Positions 42,784-52,220 of a stretch of DNA of 64,000 nt are shown here, in pieces. Each line of letters starts with the position of its first letter. Position 1 is the first letter of the stretch. The notes under the pieces are model-generated. The model did no database searches. It was not told the origin of the DNA and saw nothing but the letters and a program-made list of their open reading frames with translations. The position numbers were made by a program, and so were the translations under genes. This DNA is from Ferrimonas gelatinilytica (GTDB taxonomy: Bacteria; Pseudomonadota; Gammaproteobacteria; Enterobacterales; Shewanellaceae): positions 25,087-89,086 of the forward strand of contig NZ_BAABLF010000012.1 of the NCBI RefSeq assembly GCF_039544205.1. Direction: 5' to 3'.

Positions 42784-44586
42784 ATGACGGATCTCACCCC
42801 CTACCACCTCCCTACCCTGCTACGCACCCAGGCAAAGCGTCGTCATGATCAAATCGCCCTGCATTATCAGGACAATGCGGAGTGGCACAGCCTGACTTGG
42901 GAGGCCCTCTTTACCCAAGTGGATGCCCTGGCGCACCATCTGCTGGCGCAAGGCTTCGACTCCGGGGAGCGGGTCGGGATCTTCGCGGCCAACAGCTTGC
43001 CCTGGGTGATCACCGATCTGGCTCTTATGCAGATGGGCGTGGTCAGCGTCCCTATTTACGGTACCAACACCGCCGAGCAAACCGCCTACATCGTTCAGGA
43101 TGCCGAGATCCGCACCCTGTTTGTGGGGGACCAGGCGCAGTATGAAAAGGCACTGCTCGCCGCCGAGCAGTGTCCGACACTCAACACCCTTATCCTGATG
43201 AGCGATGCTATCCAGCAGCGGGAGTCCCGCGTTCAGACACGCCGTTTCGCCGATCTGCTCGGCGAAGGGCACAAAGAGCAGGCCCAGGAGCTGGCAAAGC
43301 GGCAGCAACAGGTCGATCTGGAGGCAACGCTGACCCTGATCTACACCTCCGGTACCACCGGCGAACCCAAAGGGGTGATACTGACCCACCGCAACTTTGC
43401 CGCCATTGTAGAGCAGCACCAGCAGGTGGTGCCGCTTGAGCCGGGCACCCTGTCGCTCTCCTTCCTGCCCCTGTCCCACATCTATGAGCGCGGCTGGAGC
43501 CTCTACGTGCTCAGCTGCGGCGGCTGCAATGCCTACCTGGGCGACCCGACCCAGGTACAAACGGCGATGCAGACCATGAAGCCCCAGGTGATGTGCGCCG
43601 TGCCCCGCTTGTTTGAAAAGATCCACACCACCATCCGCAGTAAAGTCGCCTCGGCGGGGCTGGCCAAACGGCTGCTGTTCCGTTGGGCGCTGGACCAGGG
43701 TCGACGCCAGTTCCGGGCCCAGCAACAGGGGCGCACCCGGGTCAAACTGGGCCAGTTTTACCATGCCATCGCCGACAAGCTGGTCCTGAGCAAACTGCGC
43801 GACGCCCTGGGGGGCAACTTCCTCTTCGTCTCCGCCGGCGGTGCCCGCCTCGACGAAAAGGTCAACGCCTTCTTCCAGTACATCGGCATCCCCCTGCTTA
43901 ACGGCTATGGTGCCACCGAAACCAGTGCCACCGTCAGCTGCAACCGCCTCGATGATATCCAGGTCAACGGCGTCGGCCTGCCCCTGCCAGACGTTCAGGT
44001 TCGGATCGGGGAGGAGGATGAGATCCTGGTCAAGGGGCCTACCGTCACACCGGGCTACTTCAACCGCCCGGAGGAGACCGAAGCGGCGTTTGTCGATGGC
44101 TGGTACAAAACCGGCGATGCGGGCTACCTGGATAACGAAGGCCGTCTGCACATCACGGATCGCATCAAAGAACTGATGAAAACCTCCAACGGCAAATATA
44201 TCGCCCCACAACGGGTCGAGGGGGTCGTAGCACTGGAGCCACTGGTGGAGCAGGTCGCCATCGTCGCCGATGGTCGCAACTTCGTTTCTGCCCTGGTGGT
44301 GCCTGACTTCCTTGCGCTGGAGCAGTGGGCCCGTCAGCATGGCTTAAAGTCGGAGGATAACCGCACCCTGGTGCAACTGCCCGAGGTGCAGGCGCTGATG
44401 AAAGAGAAGATCCAGGCGACGCAGGAGTCACTGGCTGGCTTCGAGCAGATCAAGCAGTTCACCCTGCTGCCCCGCCCCTTCAGCATGGATCACGGTGAGC
44501 TGACCCCCACCCTCAAACTGCGCCGCAAGGTGATCAACGAGATCTTTGCCGACGAGATCGACGCCATGTACCGCCGACGCCACTGA
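42784..44586 (+). CDS. Long-chain fatty acid-CoA ligase (AMP-forming, FadD15-like)
   Basis: A 600-residue adenylate-forming enzyme. Core motifs are the P-loop LIYTSGTTGEPKGVILTH, GYGATETSATVS, and WYKTGDAGYLDNEGRLHITD followed by RIKELMKTSNGKYIAP. The N-terminal DQIALHYQDNAEWHSLTW and the overall length place it with FadD15-type ligases for long-chain acids. It activates fatty acids to CoA esters, probably at the inner membrane. The ATG at 42784 has TTGGAG seven bases upstream. Monocistronic. Confidence 0.9.
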   Translation: MTDLTPYHLPTLLRTQAKRRHDQIALHYQDNAEWHSLTWEALFTQVDALAHHLLAQGFDSGERVGIFAANSLPWVITDLALMQMGVVSVPIYGTNTAEQTAYIVQDAEIRTLFVGDQAQYEKALLAAEQCPTLNTLILMSDAIQQRESRVQTRRFADLLGEGHKEQAQELAKRQQQVDLEATLTLIYTSGTTGEPKGVILTHRNFAAIVEQHQQVVPLEPGTLSLSFLPLSHIYERGWSLYVLSCGGCNAYLGDPTQVQTAMQTMKPQVMCAVPRLFEKIHTTIRSKVASAGLAKRLLFRWALDQGRRQFRAQQQGRTRVKLGQFYHAIADKLVLSKLRDALGGNFLFVSAGGARLDEKVNAFFQYIGIPLLNGYGATETSATVSCNRLDDIQVNGVGLPLPDVQVRIGEEDEILVKGPTVTPGYFNRPEETEAAFVDGWYKTGDAGYLDNEGRLHITDRIKELMKTSNGKYIAPQRVEGVVALEPLVEQVAIVADGRNFVSALVVPDFLALEQWARQHGLKSEDNRTLVQLPEVQALMKEKIQATQESLAGFEQIKQFTLLPRPFSMDHGELTPTLKLRRKVINEIFADEIDAMYRRRH

Positions 44587-44890
44587 ATAACGGCTCCGAG
44601 CCGCAGGGCAACTGCCTCTAATTCCACTTTGCCTAGGTTGTGGGGGGTAGAGCTTTTAGGAGCGAGTTTCTTGTTCCTAAAAGCCTGCGGTCAAGAGCCT
44701 GCGCCACGGAAGGCCTCCGTTACAGAGCTTTGCTCGGAAAATCAGCATGCTGGTTCAGGCAAACGGCGAGAGCTGATATCATTGCGGGCCACGGGATCCC
44801 TGGTCTCGACCAGCGCCGAAGAGCCTAAAACCAGCAATGCCGCGGCGATCCCACGATGACCCTACAGCCCTTAACTACAGGACAGTGATC
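44587..44890 (+). other. Spacer between acyl-CoA ligase and purC with an inverted repeat
   Basis: No gene is visible in about 300 bp. TTTTAGGA / TTCCTAAAA arms at 44655-44682 make a hairpin similar in type to that at 18529-18566. The palindrome CAGCATGCTG (44743-44752) and a half PurR-box-like GGCAAACG (44758-44765) precede purC; the latter is weak evidence for purine control. Confidence 0.4.
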
Positions 44891-45994
44891 ATGAGTCTTG
44901 CCGACAAGGTATTGGCCGTTAACAACGATCTTCCCATCCGTACCGAACTGCCGGTGCACTCCGGTAAAGTCCGCTCCGTCTACTGGCTGACCGAAGCCGA
45001 CAGCCGCCGCCTGATCAAGGAGAAAGGCTATGACGTGGCCGAAGATGCGCCCCTGGCGATCATGGTGATCTCAGACCGGATCTCCGCCTTCGACTGCATC
45101 TGGCACGGTGAGGGCGGCATGAACGGCGTACCCGGCAAGGGTGCCGCCCTAAACGCCATCTCCAACCACTGGTTCAGGCAGTTCAAGGCGCAGGGGCTGG
45201 CCGACAGCCACATCCTGGATATCCCCCACCCCTTCGTCTGGATCGTGCAGAAAGCCAAGCCGGTGATGATCGAGGCGATCTGCCGCCAGTACATCACGGG
45301 CTCCATGTGGCGCGCCTACAGCAAGGGCGAGCGCAACTTCTGCGGCATCGAGCTGCCGGACGGGCTGGAGAAGGATCAGAAACTGCCGGAACTGCTGATC
45401 ACCCCCTCCACCAAGGGGATCCTCGAAGGGATCCCAGGGGTACCGGCCGTGGATGACGTCAACATCACCCGCCAGAACATCGAGGACAACTTCGAAGCGT
45501 TCAACTTCCACTCTAAGGCCGACATCGATCGATACGAAGTGCTGCTCAAAGAGGGCTTCGACCTGATCTCCGATGCTCTGGCCCAGCTGGACCAGGTGTT
45601 CGTCGACACCAAGTTCGAGTTCGGTTACGTCACCGACGCCGCAGGCAACGACAAGCTGATCTACATGGATGAGGTGGGCACGCCGGACTCCTCCCGGATC
45701 TGGGATGGCCCCAGCTACCGTGAAGGCAAGGTGGTGGAGAACTCCAAGGAGGGCTTCCGCCAGCTGCTGCTGAACCACTTCCCGGATCCGGACATCCTGC
45801 TGAACAAGGACCGGATGGCCGAGCGCGCCGCCCTGGCCCGGGATAACGCCCTGCCGGTGGAGGTGCTGATGGAAGTCTCCAAGACCTACACCGATATCGC
45901 TGAAAAGATCACCGGTGAAAAGATTGTCCTGTCCGATAACCCCAAGGCGGAGATCATCGCCATCCTGCGGGAGCAATACGGTTTGATCGACTGA
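44891..45994 (+). CDS. purC: Phosphoribosylaminoimidazole-succinocarboxamide synthase (long form)
   Basis: A 367-residue SAICAR synthase of purine synthesis. It is the long type found in Vibrio- and Shewanella-like bacteria, about 130 residues more than E. coli PurC. Signature stretches are VHSGKVRSVYWL, MVISDRISAFDCIW, CRQYITGSMWRAY and the ATP/substrate motif VDTKFEFGYV with YMDEVGTPDSSRIW. The ATG at 44891 begins the conserved part (SLADKVLAVNNDLPI). A strong terminator follows. Confidence 0.96.
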   Translation: MSLADKVLAVNNDLPIRTELPVHSGKVRSVYWLTEADSRRLIKEKGYDVAEDAPLAIMVISDRISAFDCIWHGEGGMNGVPGKGAALNAISNHWFRQFKAQGLADSHILDIPHPFVWIVQKAKPVMIEAICRQYITGSMWRAYSKGERNFCGIELPDGLEKDQKLPELLITPSTKGILEGIPGVPAVDDVNITRQNIEDNFEAFNFHSKADIDRYEVLLKEGFDLISDALAQLDQVFVDTKFEFGYVTDAAGNDKLIYMDEVGTPDSSRIWDGPSYREGKVVENSKEGFRQLLLNHFPDPDILLNKDRMAERAALARDNALPVEVLMEVSKTYTDIAEKITGEKIVLSDNPKAEIIAILREQYGLID

Positions 45995-46027
45995 TTCCCG
46001 TGGTGGCATAGCGCCGTTGGAGTTAGG

Positions 46028-46055
46028 AAAAAAGGAGGCGAATGCCTCCTTTTTT
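46028..46055 (+). terminator. Terminator of purC
   Basis: A 12-bp perfect stem AAAAAAGGAGGC / GCCTCCTTTTTT with a GAAT loop. A second inverted repeat AAAAAGTGC / GCACTTTTT lies just beyond, at 46063-46090. Confidence 0.9.
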
Positions 46056-46119
46056 GCGCCCTAAAAAGTGCGATGCTTGCTGCACTTTTTGAGCAAGCTC
46101 CGCTAACGAAAGGGGCCGC

Positions 46120-47427
46120 CTACCCCGCCCTGCGGGCCCGATTCAGTCCCGCCTTCAATTCCCGGGTGATCTCCCCTTTGTAGCGGGCAAAGTCCAGCTG
46201 CATAGTGTGGCGCCGCGAGGCGTAGTAATGCCCACCGTGGACCTGTTCGTCCCGCTGGATCGCATCCATCATGGCCGCCGGCTCCGGCAACTGGTAACGC
46301 CCCTGGATCAGCGGTACCACCAGGCGCATCTGCACCTGGGCAAGATTAAGCAGCGAGGGCAGCGCCTGGGCCAATCCCAGGAAGATCAGTGTCGGGCGCT
46401 CGGGCCGCAGCAAACGCTTGAACAGCGGCAGCCGGTTCTCCTTCAGGGGCACCAGGTCTTCGGCCAGGAAGGGAAAGCTGACGTCGTAGCCGGTGGCGTA
46501 GATGATCACATCGAACGCCTCACGGTGACCGTCGTTGAACACCACGGTGTCCCCCTCGAAACGCTCGATCCCGACCCGCATCTGGATATCCCCGCTGCCC
46601 AGACGGTTGAGGAACTCTCCAGAAACCGAGGGGTGCGCTTCCAGAGGCTGATGGTCCGGCTTTTGGATCCCCCAGCGGGTGATGTCGCCCACGGCGAAAC
46701 GGTAGACCCAGCGAAACAGCCGCCGCGCCAGCCAGCCGGGAACCCAGGGGGGCAGCAGCGCCTTATCCGCGGGCTGACCAAACAGGTACTTGGGCATGAT
46801 GTAGCCCCCACGCCGGGCGCTGACACAGAGTTTGTCGGTGATGTGGCGCTGGCTGAGCTCCGAAGCGATATCCATGGCACTGTTGCCAAAACCCACCACC
46901 AGCACCCGCTTGCCGCGCATACAAAGTGGCTGCTCAGGGGTCCGGTAATCGTGGGCGTGAAGCACCTCGCCCTCGAACTGGCCCGGGTAGTCCGGCCACG
47001 CCGCCTTCCAGTGGTGGCCATTGGCCACCAGCACGTAATCAAACAGCCCTTGATCCCCCTTATCGGTGCACACCCGCCAGCGCTCTCCCTCGGGCTCAAC
47101 GGCGGTGACCCAGGTGTTGAAGCGGATCAGCGGGCGCAGGCCGAAGTGGGCCACGTAGTCCTGGAAATACTGGAAGATCTGCCGATGGCTGGGAAAGTCC
47201 GGATATTCCTCGGGCATCGGGAAATCCTCGAAGCTGGCCCGGGTTTTGGAGGTATCAATATGCAAAGACTGGTAGCAGGCGGACTGGCCGTTAGGATTCT
47301 CGTAGTACCAGTTGCCACCGATGTCATCGGAGGCCTCGAAGCAGACCGTCTCTATCCCCGCCTCCCGCAGGGCCTTAAGCGCCGTGAAACCCGACGGCCC
47401 GGCGCCGATGATGCAAACTCGCGTCAT
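46120..47427 (-). CDS. Flavin-containing monooxygenase
   Basis: A 435-residue FAD- and NADPH-dependent monooxygenase. The FAD-binding GAGPSGFTALKAL is at the N-terminus, the FMO identifying motif FEGEVLHAHDY lies in the middle, and the NADPH-binding VVGFGNSAMDIASEL follows. The C-terminal ATGYDVSFPFL is also typical. Class members oxidise soft nucleophiles such as sulfides, amines or trimethylamine; the substrate is not predictable here. Single gene, convergent with purC. Confidence 0.9.
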   Translation of the reverse strand: MTRVCIIGAGPSGFTALKALREAGIETVCFEASDDIGGNWYYENPNGQSACYQSLHIDTSKTRASFEDFPMPEEYPDFPSHRQIFQYFQDYVAHFGLRPLIRFNTWVTAVEPEGERWRVCTDKGDQGLFDYVLVANGHHWKAAWPDYPGQFEGEVLHAHDYRTPEQPLCMRGKRVLVVGFGNSAMDIASELSQRHITDKLCVSARRGGYIMPKYLFGQPADKALLPPWVPGWLARRLFRWVYRFAVGDITRWGIQKPDHQPLEAHPSVSGEFLNRLGSGDIQMRVGIERFEGDTVVFNDGHREAFDVIIYATGYDVSFPFLAEDLVPLKENRLPLFKRLLRPERPTLIFLGLAQALPSLLNLAQVQMRLVVPLIQGRYQLPEPAAMMDAIQRDEQVHGGHYYASRRHTMQLDFARYKGEITRELKAGLNRARRAG

Positions 47428-47648
47428 ATCCCTCTCCCTGTCACGCTCATAAGGGAGAAGGTAACCGATGTGGTGAAAATGTGTACCGCTTTAAGAGGTT
47501 GCCGAACTTGGGAGTGAGAGTGATAGTGGGATTGGGTTTGGCCTGTCGCCCCAACCCTAAGAGTCCGCTGGAGCGACAGCCAGCGAGAGCGATGCACAAG
47601 GCTTTATCGGTAACCCTCGCCTGATGGCGAGCATTAAAGTTCTATTTA

Positions 47649-47749
47649 GAAAACGCCCGCTCAATGGGAGCAGTTAGGTTGACTCAAATCTGCGATGAAC
47701 GAGCAATAGCTAACCAACTTCAGTGCATTCCTGATTGGGCTTGTTATGT
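47649..47749 (-). repeat. attC-like site downstream of the cassette-like gene
   Basis: On the minus strand the stop codon is embedded in ACATAACAAGCCC, as in integron cassettes, and GGGCGTTTTC lies about 95 bases on. Inner complementary segments AGTTGGTT / AACC-T-AACT pair with one bulged base, a feature of attC. The distal core (GTTTTCT) departs from GTTRRRY, so the site may be degenerate. Confidence 0.4.
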
Positions 47750-48076
47750 GTCATCTTCATAGATGTCGATGATGTGATACGAGCAGAAGTTAAAGGTAGT
47801 ATCGCTCTTCACACAGTCACTTCCGTAAGGGTCATTATCGAGCCTACCAACATAATGTCCGGTTTCTACCTTGATCACTTCAACCCACATTCTTTCTACT
47901 GATGTAGTCTCCGAGCCCTCTGTCTCCTCCATACTGAAAATCAGTTTTACAAGAGCACCGAGAGGCAATGATACGCGCTTAGTTTTGTCTGGTATCCAGA
48001 ATGTTTCAGGATACTGCTCGTTGAGTTCCTCAGCATTATCCAAAACAAAGTGGTCAGTCTCATATGTTGGTAGCAC
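47744..48076 (-). CDS. Cassette-like AT-rich gene, possibly DUF2314-like
   Basis: A 110-residue acidic cytosolic protein from a GTG start with AGGAG six bases upstream. FWIPDKTKRVSLPLGALVKLIF and ERMWVEVIKV ... GRLDNDPYG resemble the DUF2314 (YegJ-type) pattern, a family seen among immunity-like and unknown proteins; this match is tentative. GC content is clearly below the neighbours. GTTATGT just before the gene and ACATAAC at its stop suggest an integron cassette. No integrase is in the window. Confidence 0.7.
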   Translation of the reverse strand: MLPTYETDHFVLDNAEELNEQYPETFWIPDKTKRVSLPLGALVKLIFSMEETEGSETTSVERMWVEVIKVETGHYVGRLDNDPYGSDCVKSDTTFNFCSYHIIDIYEDDT

Positions 48077-48092
48077 TTAGCTCTCCTATGGC

Positions 48093-48160
48093 ACATAACA
48101 GTGTATTAGTGCGAATTCAGATTAACAGGCTGAAACTGAGAATTCGCAATAACACCAACT
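48093..48160 (-). repeat. Hairpin and core-like site upstream of the cassette-like gene
   Basis: GTTATGTGCC at 48090-48099 (minus) is preceded by a hairpin with arms TTATTGCGAATTC / GAATTCGCACTAA around a loop of about 21 bases. It may be the attC of a former neighbouring cassette. No matching distal core is clear. Confidence 0.35.
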
Positions 48161-48295
48161 AAAAAACGAACACGCCAGCAAGTTAATCGATCTTAATCAA
48201 CAATTTAGGAACCGAACGGCGGCAAGATTCGACTCCAGTGTGCATTCACACCCCACTCACGGCGCCCACCTCAGCCAGACTGCCGCCCAAAACTC

Positions 48296-48322
48296 AAAAA
48301 GCGCCCCTCAGGGCGCTTTTTT
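48296..48322 (-). terminator. Terminator of the opp operon
   Basis: A 7-bp GC-rich stem AGCGCCC / GGGCGCT with a four-base loop, A-run on one side and T-run on the other, 20 bp after the oppF stop. Confidence 0.87.
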
Positions 48323-48341
48323 ACTGCTCAAGATAGGCGAC

Positions 48342-49349
48342 TTACGCCGCCACATCATGCCTCGGGCAGGCCACCTGGTGGGTGCCCCCCAGGGATTGCA
48401 GGCTGGGCCGATGCTTGGCGCACTCATCGCACACCACCGGGCAGCGGGTGCGGAACACGCAGCCGGAGGGCGGACTGATGGGGGATGGCAGCTCACCGGT
48501 AAGCAGGATCACCTCCTTGTTACGCTCCTGCTCCGGATCCGGCAGCGGAACGGCGGAGAGCAGCGCCCGACTGTAGGGGTGGGAGGGCTTGGCGTAGAGC
48601 TCATCGCTGCTGCCGGTCTCCACCTGGTTGCCCAGGTACATCACCATCACCCTGTCGGAGATGTGTTTCACCACCGAAAGATCGTGGGCGATGAAGATGA
48701 GCGATAGCCCCATCTCCCGCTGCAGCTCCTTGAGCAGGTTCACCACCTGGGCCTGGATCGACACATCCAGTGCCGAGACCGGCTCATCGCAGATCACCAG
48801 CTTGGGCCGCAGGATCAGCGCCCGGGCGATACCAATACGCTGACACTGGCCGCCGGAGAACTCGTGGGGGTAGCGGTTGATGACGTTGGGCAGCAGGCCC
48901 ACCTTGGCCATCATCGCCCGTACCTGCGTCTGCACCTCGTCACGGCTCAGTTCCGGGGCATAGTTACGGAGCGGCTCGGCGATGATGTCGCCAACGGTCA
49001 TCCGCGGATTCAGCGAAGCCAGGGGGTCCTGGAAGATCATCTGCACATCCTTGCGCAGAATCTTCATGGCAGCGGGATCTTTATGATCCACCGGCTTGCC
49101 ATCGAAGATCACCTCCCCGTCGCTGATCGGCACCAGGCCGATCAGTGCCCGGGCCAGGGTGGACTTGCCACAGCCGGACTCTCCCACCACGCCGAGGGTT
49201 TCCCCGGGCCGAATATCGAAGGAGACGCCATCCACCGCCTTGAGTTGCGGCACCGGATCCCAGGGCCACTTCTGCGCTTTCTTGATAGCGAAGCGCACCT
49301 TGATGCCCCGGGCTTGCAGCAAGGGTTGGGTGTTTTGAGACTGGGTCAT
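48342..49349 (-). CDS. oppF: Oligopeptide ABC transporter ATPase OppF
   Basis: A 335-residue ABC ATPase. Walker A GESGCGKSTLARAL, Q-loop MIFQDPLASLNPRMTV, signature FSGGQCQRIGIARAL and Walker B LVICDEPVSALD are intact. The C-terminal oligopeptide region with Cys residues (GCVFRTRCPVVCDEC) is typical of OppF/DppF and may hold an iron-sulfur cluster. The ATG at 49349 overlaps the oppD stop by four bases; 28 upstream codons inside oppD are ignored. Last gene of the operon. Confidence 0.96.
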   Translation of the reverse strand: MTQSQNTQPLLQARGIKVRFAIKKAQKWPWDPVPQLKAVDGVSFDIRPGETLGVVGESGCGKSTLARALIGLVPISDGEVIFDGKPVDHKDPAAMKILRKDVQMIFQDPLASLNPRMTVGDIIAEPLRNYAPELSRDEVQTQVRAMMAKVGLLPNVINRYPHEFSGGQCQRIGIARALILRPKLVICDEPVSALDVSIQAQVVNLLKELQREMGLSLIFIAHDLSVVKHISDRVMVMYLGNQVETGSSDELYAKPSHPYSRALLSAVPLPDPEQERNKEVILLTGELPSPISPPSGCVFRTRCPVVCDECAKHRPSLQSLGGTHQVACPRHDVAA

Positions 49350-50317
49350 GCCGCGACCTCCTCGATGTTGACGTGACAGGCGCGCTGACGCTCGCCATCG
49401 AACTGCTGCAGGGTCGGGGCAACGCTGCGGCAACGAACATTGGCGAAGCTACAACGGGCGCTGAAGGGGCAACCCGGGGGCAGGTCCAGCAGGTTGGGCG
49501 GGTTGCCCGGGATGGTGGGCAGCGCACTCTCCTCGCTGTCCAGCCGCGGAATAGCGGAGAGCAGGCCCCGGGTATAGGGGTGGGTCGGCTGGTAGAACAC
49601 CTGGTCGGTGGTGCCGTACTCCATGGTGCGGCCGGCATACATCACCATCACCTTGTCGCAGAGTCCGGCCACCACGCCCAGATCGTGGGTGATCATGATG
49701 ATGGCGGTACCCAGATCCCGTTTCAGTTCGTTCAGCAGATCCAGGATCTGCGCCTGTACGGTCACATCCAGTGCCGTGGTGGGCTCGTCGGCGATCAGCA
49801 GCTTGGGCTGGCACAGCAGCGCCATGGCGATCATCACCCGTTGGCGCATGCCGCCGGAGAACTCATGGGGGTACATATCCATCCGCTTGCGCGATTCCGG
49901 GATCTTCACCGCATCCAGCATCGCCACACTCTGTTTCAGCGCCTCGGCGGCGCTGCAGCCCTTGTGCAGCATCAGGACCTCCATCAGCTGCGGCCCCACC
50001 TTCATGTAGGGGTTCAGGGCGGTCATGGGATCCTGGAAGATCATGGCGACCTGTTCCGCCCGGATCTTGTTGAGTGCCTTCGCCGGCAGTCCCAACAGCT
50101 CCTGGTCCTGGAAGCGGATGCTGCCTTCGGTGAGACCGTTCTTGGCCAGCAGCCCCATGATGGCAAAGGCGGTCTGGCTCTTACCGGAGCCGGACTCCCC
50201 CACGATCCCCAGGGTTTCGCCGGCGGCGAGGTCAAAACTCAGCTTGTCCACCGCAGTGACATTACCGTCCGGCGTGGTGAACTGCACATTCAGATCTTTA
50301 ACAGTCAGTAAGCTCAT
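49346..50317 (-). CDS. oppD: Oligopeptide ABC transporter ATPase OppD
   Basis: A 323-residue ABC ATPase that pairs with OppF to drive peptide uptake. Walker A GESGSGKSQTAFAIMGLL, MIFQDPMTALNPYMKV, signature FSGGMRQRVMIAMAL and Walker B LLIADEPTTALD are present, followed by the peptide-family C-terminus with CPFSARCSFANVRC. It starts 9 bp after oppC and overlaps oppF. Confidence 0.96.
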   Translation of the reverse strand: MSLLTVKDLNVQFTTPDGNVTAVDKLSFDLAAGETLGIVGESGSGKSQTAFAIMGLLAKNGLTEGSIRFQDQELLGLPAKALNKIRAEQVAMIFQDPMTALNPYMKVGPQLMEVLMLHKGCSAAEALKQSVAMLDAVKIPESRKRMDMYPHEFSGGMRQRVMIAMALLCQPKLLIADEPTTALDVTVQAQILDLLNELKRDLGTAIIMITHDLGVVAGLCDKVMVMYAGRTMEYGTTDQVFYQPTHPYTRGLLSAIPRLDSEESALPTIPGNPPNLLDLPPGCPFSARCSFANVRCRSVAPTLQQFDGERQRACHVNIEEVAA

Positions 50318-50326
50318 GACGCCTCC

Positions 50327-51241
50327 TTAGCGGTCTTTGGGATCCAGCGCGTCACGCAGACCATCGCCGATGTAGTTGAAACAGAACAGGGTGATCACCA
50401 AGAAGGCGGTGGGGAACGCCAGCTGCCAGAGGGCGATCTCCATGGTCATGGCGCCCTCGTTCACCAGGGCTCCCCAGGAGGTGTAGGGCTCCTGCACACC
50501 GAGGCCCAAAAAACTCAGGAAGGACTCGAACAGGATCATCGAGGGCACCAGCAGGGAGGCGTAGACCACCACGATCCCCAGGGTGTTGGGCACCAGGTGA
50601 CGCAGGATGATCTCCTTGGTGCGGGTGCCGGAAACGATGGCCGCCTCGACAAACTCCTTGCGCTTGAGCCCCAGGGTGAGGCCCCGCACGATCCGCGCCA
50701 TATCCAGCCAGGAGACCGCGCCGATCGCCAGGAAGATGAGGAACAGGCTGCGGCCGAAGAAGGTCATCAGCAGGATCACCAGGAACATGAAGGGGAAGGA
50801 GTTGAGGATCTCCAGGATCCGCATCATCACGTTATCGGTACGACCGCCGACGTAACCGGCGATGGAACCGTACAGGGTACCGATGATCACCGCTACCAGG
50901 GCACCAAGCACGCCCACCATGAAGGAGATCCGTCCCCCCTCCAGGGTACGAACGAAGAGATCCCGGCCGAGGAAGTCGGTGCCGAAGTAGTGGCCGTTTT
51001 CGATGGAGGGCGGCGATGCCATGTTGGCCCAGTCCATCTCGTCGAAGCTGTACTGGGAGGCGGCGGGGCCGATCACCACCAGCACGGCGATCACCGCCAG
51101 TACGGCGAGCGAGACCACGGCTGCACGGTTGCGCAGGAAACGGCGGCGGGCATCGGCCCAGAGGGAGCGTCCCTCCACTTCCAGCTCCTGTGCAAAGGCT
51201 TCGACCGCTTGGTTGTTTTGTTTTTGGGTCATGGTTTGCAT
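50327..51241 (-). CDS. oppC: Oligopeptide ABC transporter permease OppC
   Basis: A 304-residue permease with about six membrane segments. The N-terminal cytoplasmic part and first helix (RNRAAVVSLAVLAVIAVLVVIG), YFGTDFLGRDLFVRTLEGGRIS and the permease EAA loop (FVEAAIVSGTRTKEIILRHLVPN) match OppC. GGAGAG lies six bases before the start at 51241. It sits 1 bp after oppB. Confidence 0.95.
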   Translation of the reverse strand: MQTMTQKQNNQAVEAFAQELEVEGRSLWADARRRFLRNRAAVVSLAVLAVIAVLVVIGPAASQYSFDEMDWANMASPPSIENGHYFGTDFLGRDLFVRTLEGGRISFMVGVLGALVAVIIGTLYGSIAGYVGGRTDNVMMRILEILNSFPFMFLVILLMTFFGRSLFLIFLAIGAVSWLDMARIVRGLTLGLKRKEFVEAAIVSGTRTKEIILRHLVPNTLGIVVVYASLLVPSMILFESFLSFLGLGVQEPYTSWGALVNEGAMTMEIALWQLAFPTAFLVITLFCFNYIGDGLRDALDPKDR

Positions 51242-51242
51242 C

Positions 51243-52169
51243 TTAGCTCTCCACTCGAATGCGCGGATCGATCAGGCCATAGACGATGTCGACGATGGCG
51301 GTAAACAGGATGGTGAGCGCACCCACCAGGATGGTCAGGCCCAGGACCAGGGAGTAATCCCGGTTGAGGGCGCCGTTGACGAAGTACTGGCCGATGCCGG
51401 GGATCCCGAACACCGTCTCGATCACCACGGAGCCGGTGATGATCCCCACGAAAGCGGGGCCCAGGTAGGAGACCACCGGCAGCATCGCCGGGCGCAGGGC
51501 ATGCTTGAAGATGATGTGGCGCATTGGCAGGCCCTTGGCGTGGCAGGTACGGATGTAGGGGGAGTGCATCACCTCAATCATGGAGCCCCGCATGATCCGC
51601 GCGATGGACGCCATGTAGAGGATCGCCATCGCCGCCACCGGCAGCACCATGTACTGCCAGCCGCCACCGTGCCAGCCACCGGCGGGGAACCAGCCCAATT
51701 TGACGGAGAAGATCAGCACCAGCACCGGCGCCAGCACGAAAGAGGGCAACACCACGCCCACCATCGCCAGGCTCATCACGGTGTAATCGATCCAGCTGTT
51801 CTGCTTCAGCGCCGCAACGGTACCCAGCGCCGCGCCGAAGATCACCGTGAAGACGAAGGCCACCAGGCCCAGCTTGATGGAGATGGGGAAACTCTGCCCC
51901 ACCAGTTCGTTCACCGTGTAGTCCTTGTACTTGAAGGACGGACCCAGATCACCACGGGCCAGATCGCCCAGGTAGTAGAGGTACTGCTGCCACATCGGCT
52001 TATCCAGGTGGTACTTGGCTTCAATGTTAGCCAGTACCTCTGGCGGCAGGTTGAAATCCCCGGTAAAGGGGCTGCCCGGTGCCGCCTGCATCAGGAAGAA
52101 GGACAGGGTGACCAGGATTAACAGAGTCGGTATCGCCTTAGCCAGGCGAAGCACCATAAATCGAAACAT
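51243..52169 (-). CDS. oppB: Oligopeptide ABC transporter permease OppB
   Basis: A 308-residue permease beginning like E. coli OppB (first helix AIPTLLILVTLSFFLMQAAPG). Six membrane segments and the EAA-like loop (YIRTCHAKGLPMRHIIFKHALRPA) are visible, then FGIPGIGQYFVNGALNRDY. The ATG at 52169 has AAGGAG five bases upstream; the GTG two codons earlier overlaps that site and is rejected. Confidence 0.96.
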   Translation of the reverse strand: MFRFMVLRLAKAIPTLLILVTLSFFLMQAAPGSPFTGDFNLPPEVLANIEAKYHLDKPMWQQYLYYLGDLARGDLGPSFKYKDYTVNELVGQSFPISIKLGLVAFVFTVIFGAALGTVAALKQNSWIDYTVMSLAMVGVVLPSFVLAPVLVLIFSVKLGWFPAGGWHGGGWQYMVLPVAAMAILYMASIARIMRGSMIEVMHSPYIRTCHAKGLPMRHIIFKHALRPAMLPVVSYLGPAFVGIITGSVVIETVFGIPGIGQYFVNGALNRDYSLVLGLTILVGALTILFTAIVDIVYGLIDPRIRVES

Positions 52170-52220
52170 ATTCACTCCTTGCCCCCGATTGACGGCGGGG
52201 GCTGCCGCTTCGTGGTGCCG

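Noticed and set aside
42820..44340. 506-codon antisense frame over the acyl-CoA ligase
   Set aside because: No signal, motif or ribosome-binding site; the opposite strand has a complete ligase.
44758..44765. PurR operator upstream of purC
   Set aside because: Only half of the consensus is present, so it is mentioned in the spacer entry but not called as a site.
46207..47517. Antisense frame over the flavin monooxygenase
   Set aside because: The minus-strand gene has intact FAD, NADPH and FMO motifs.
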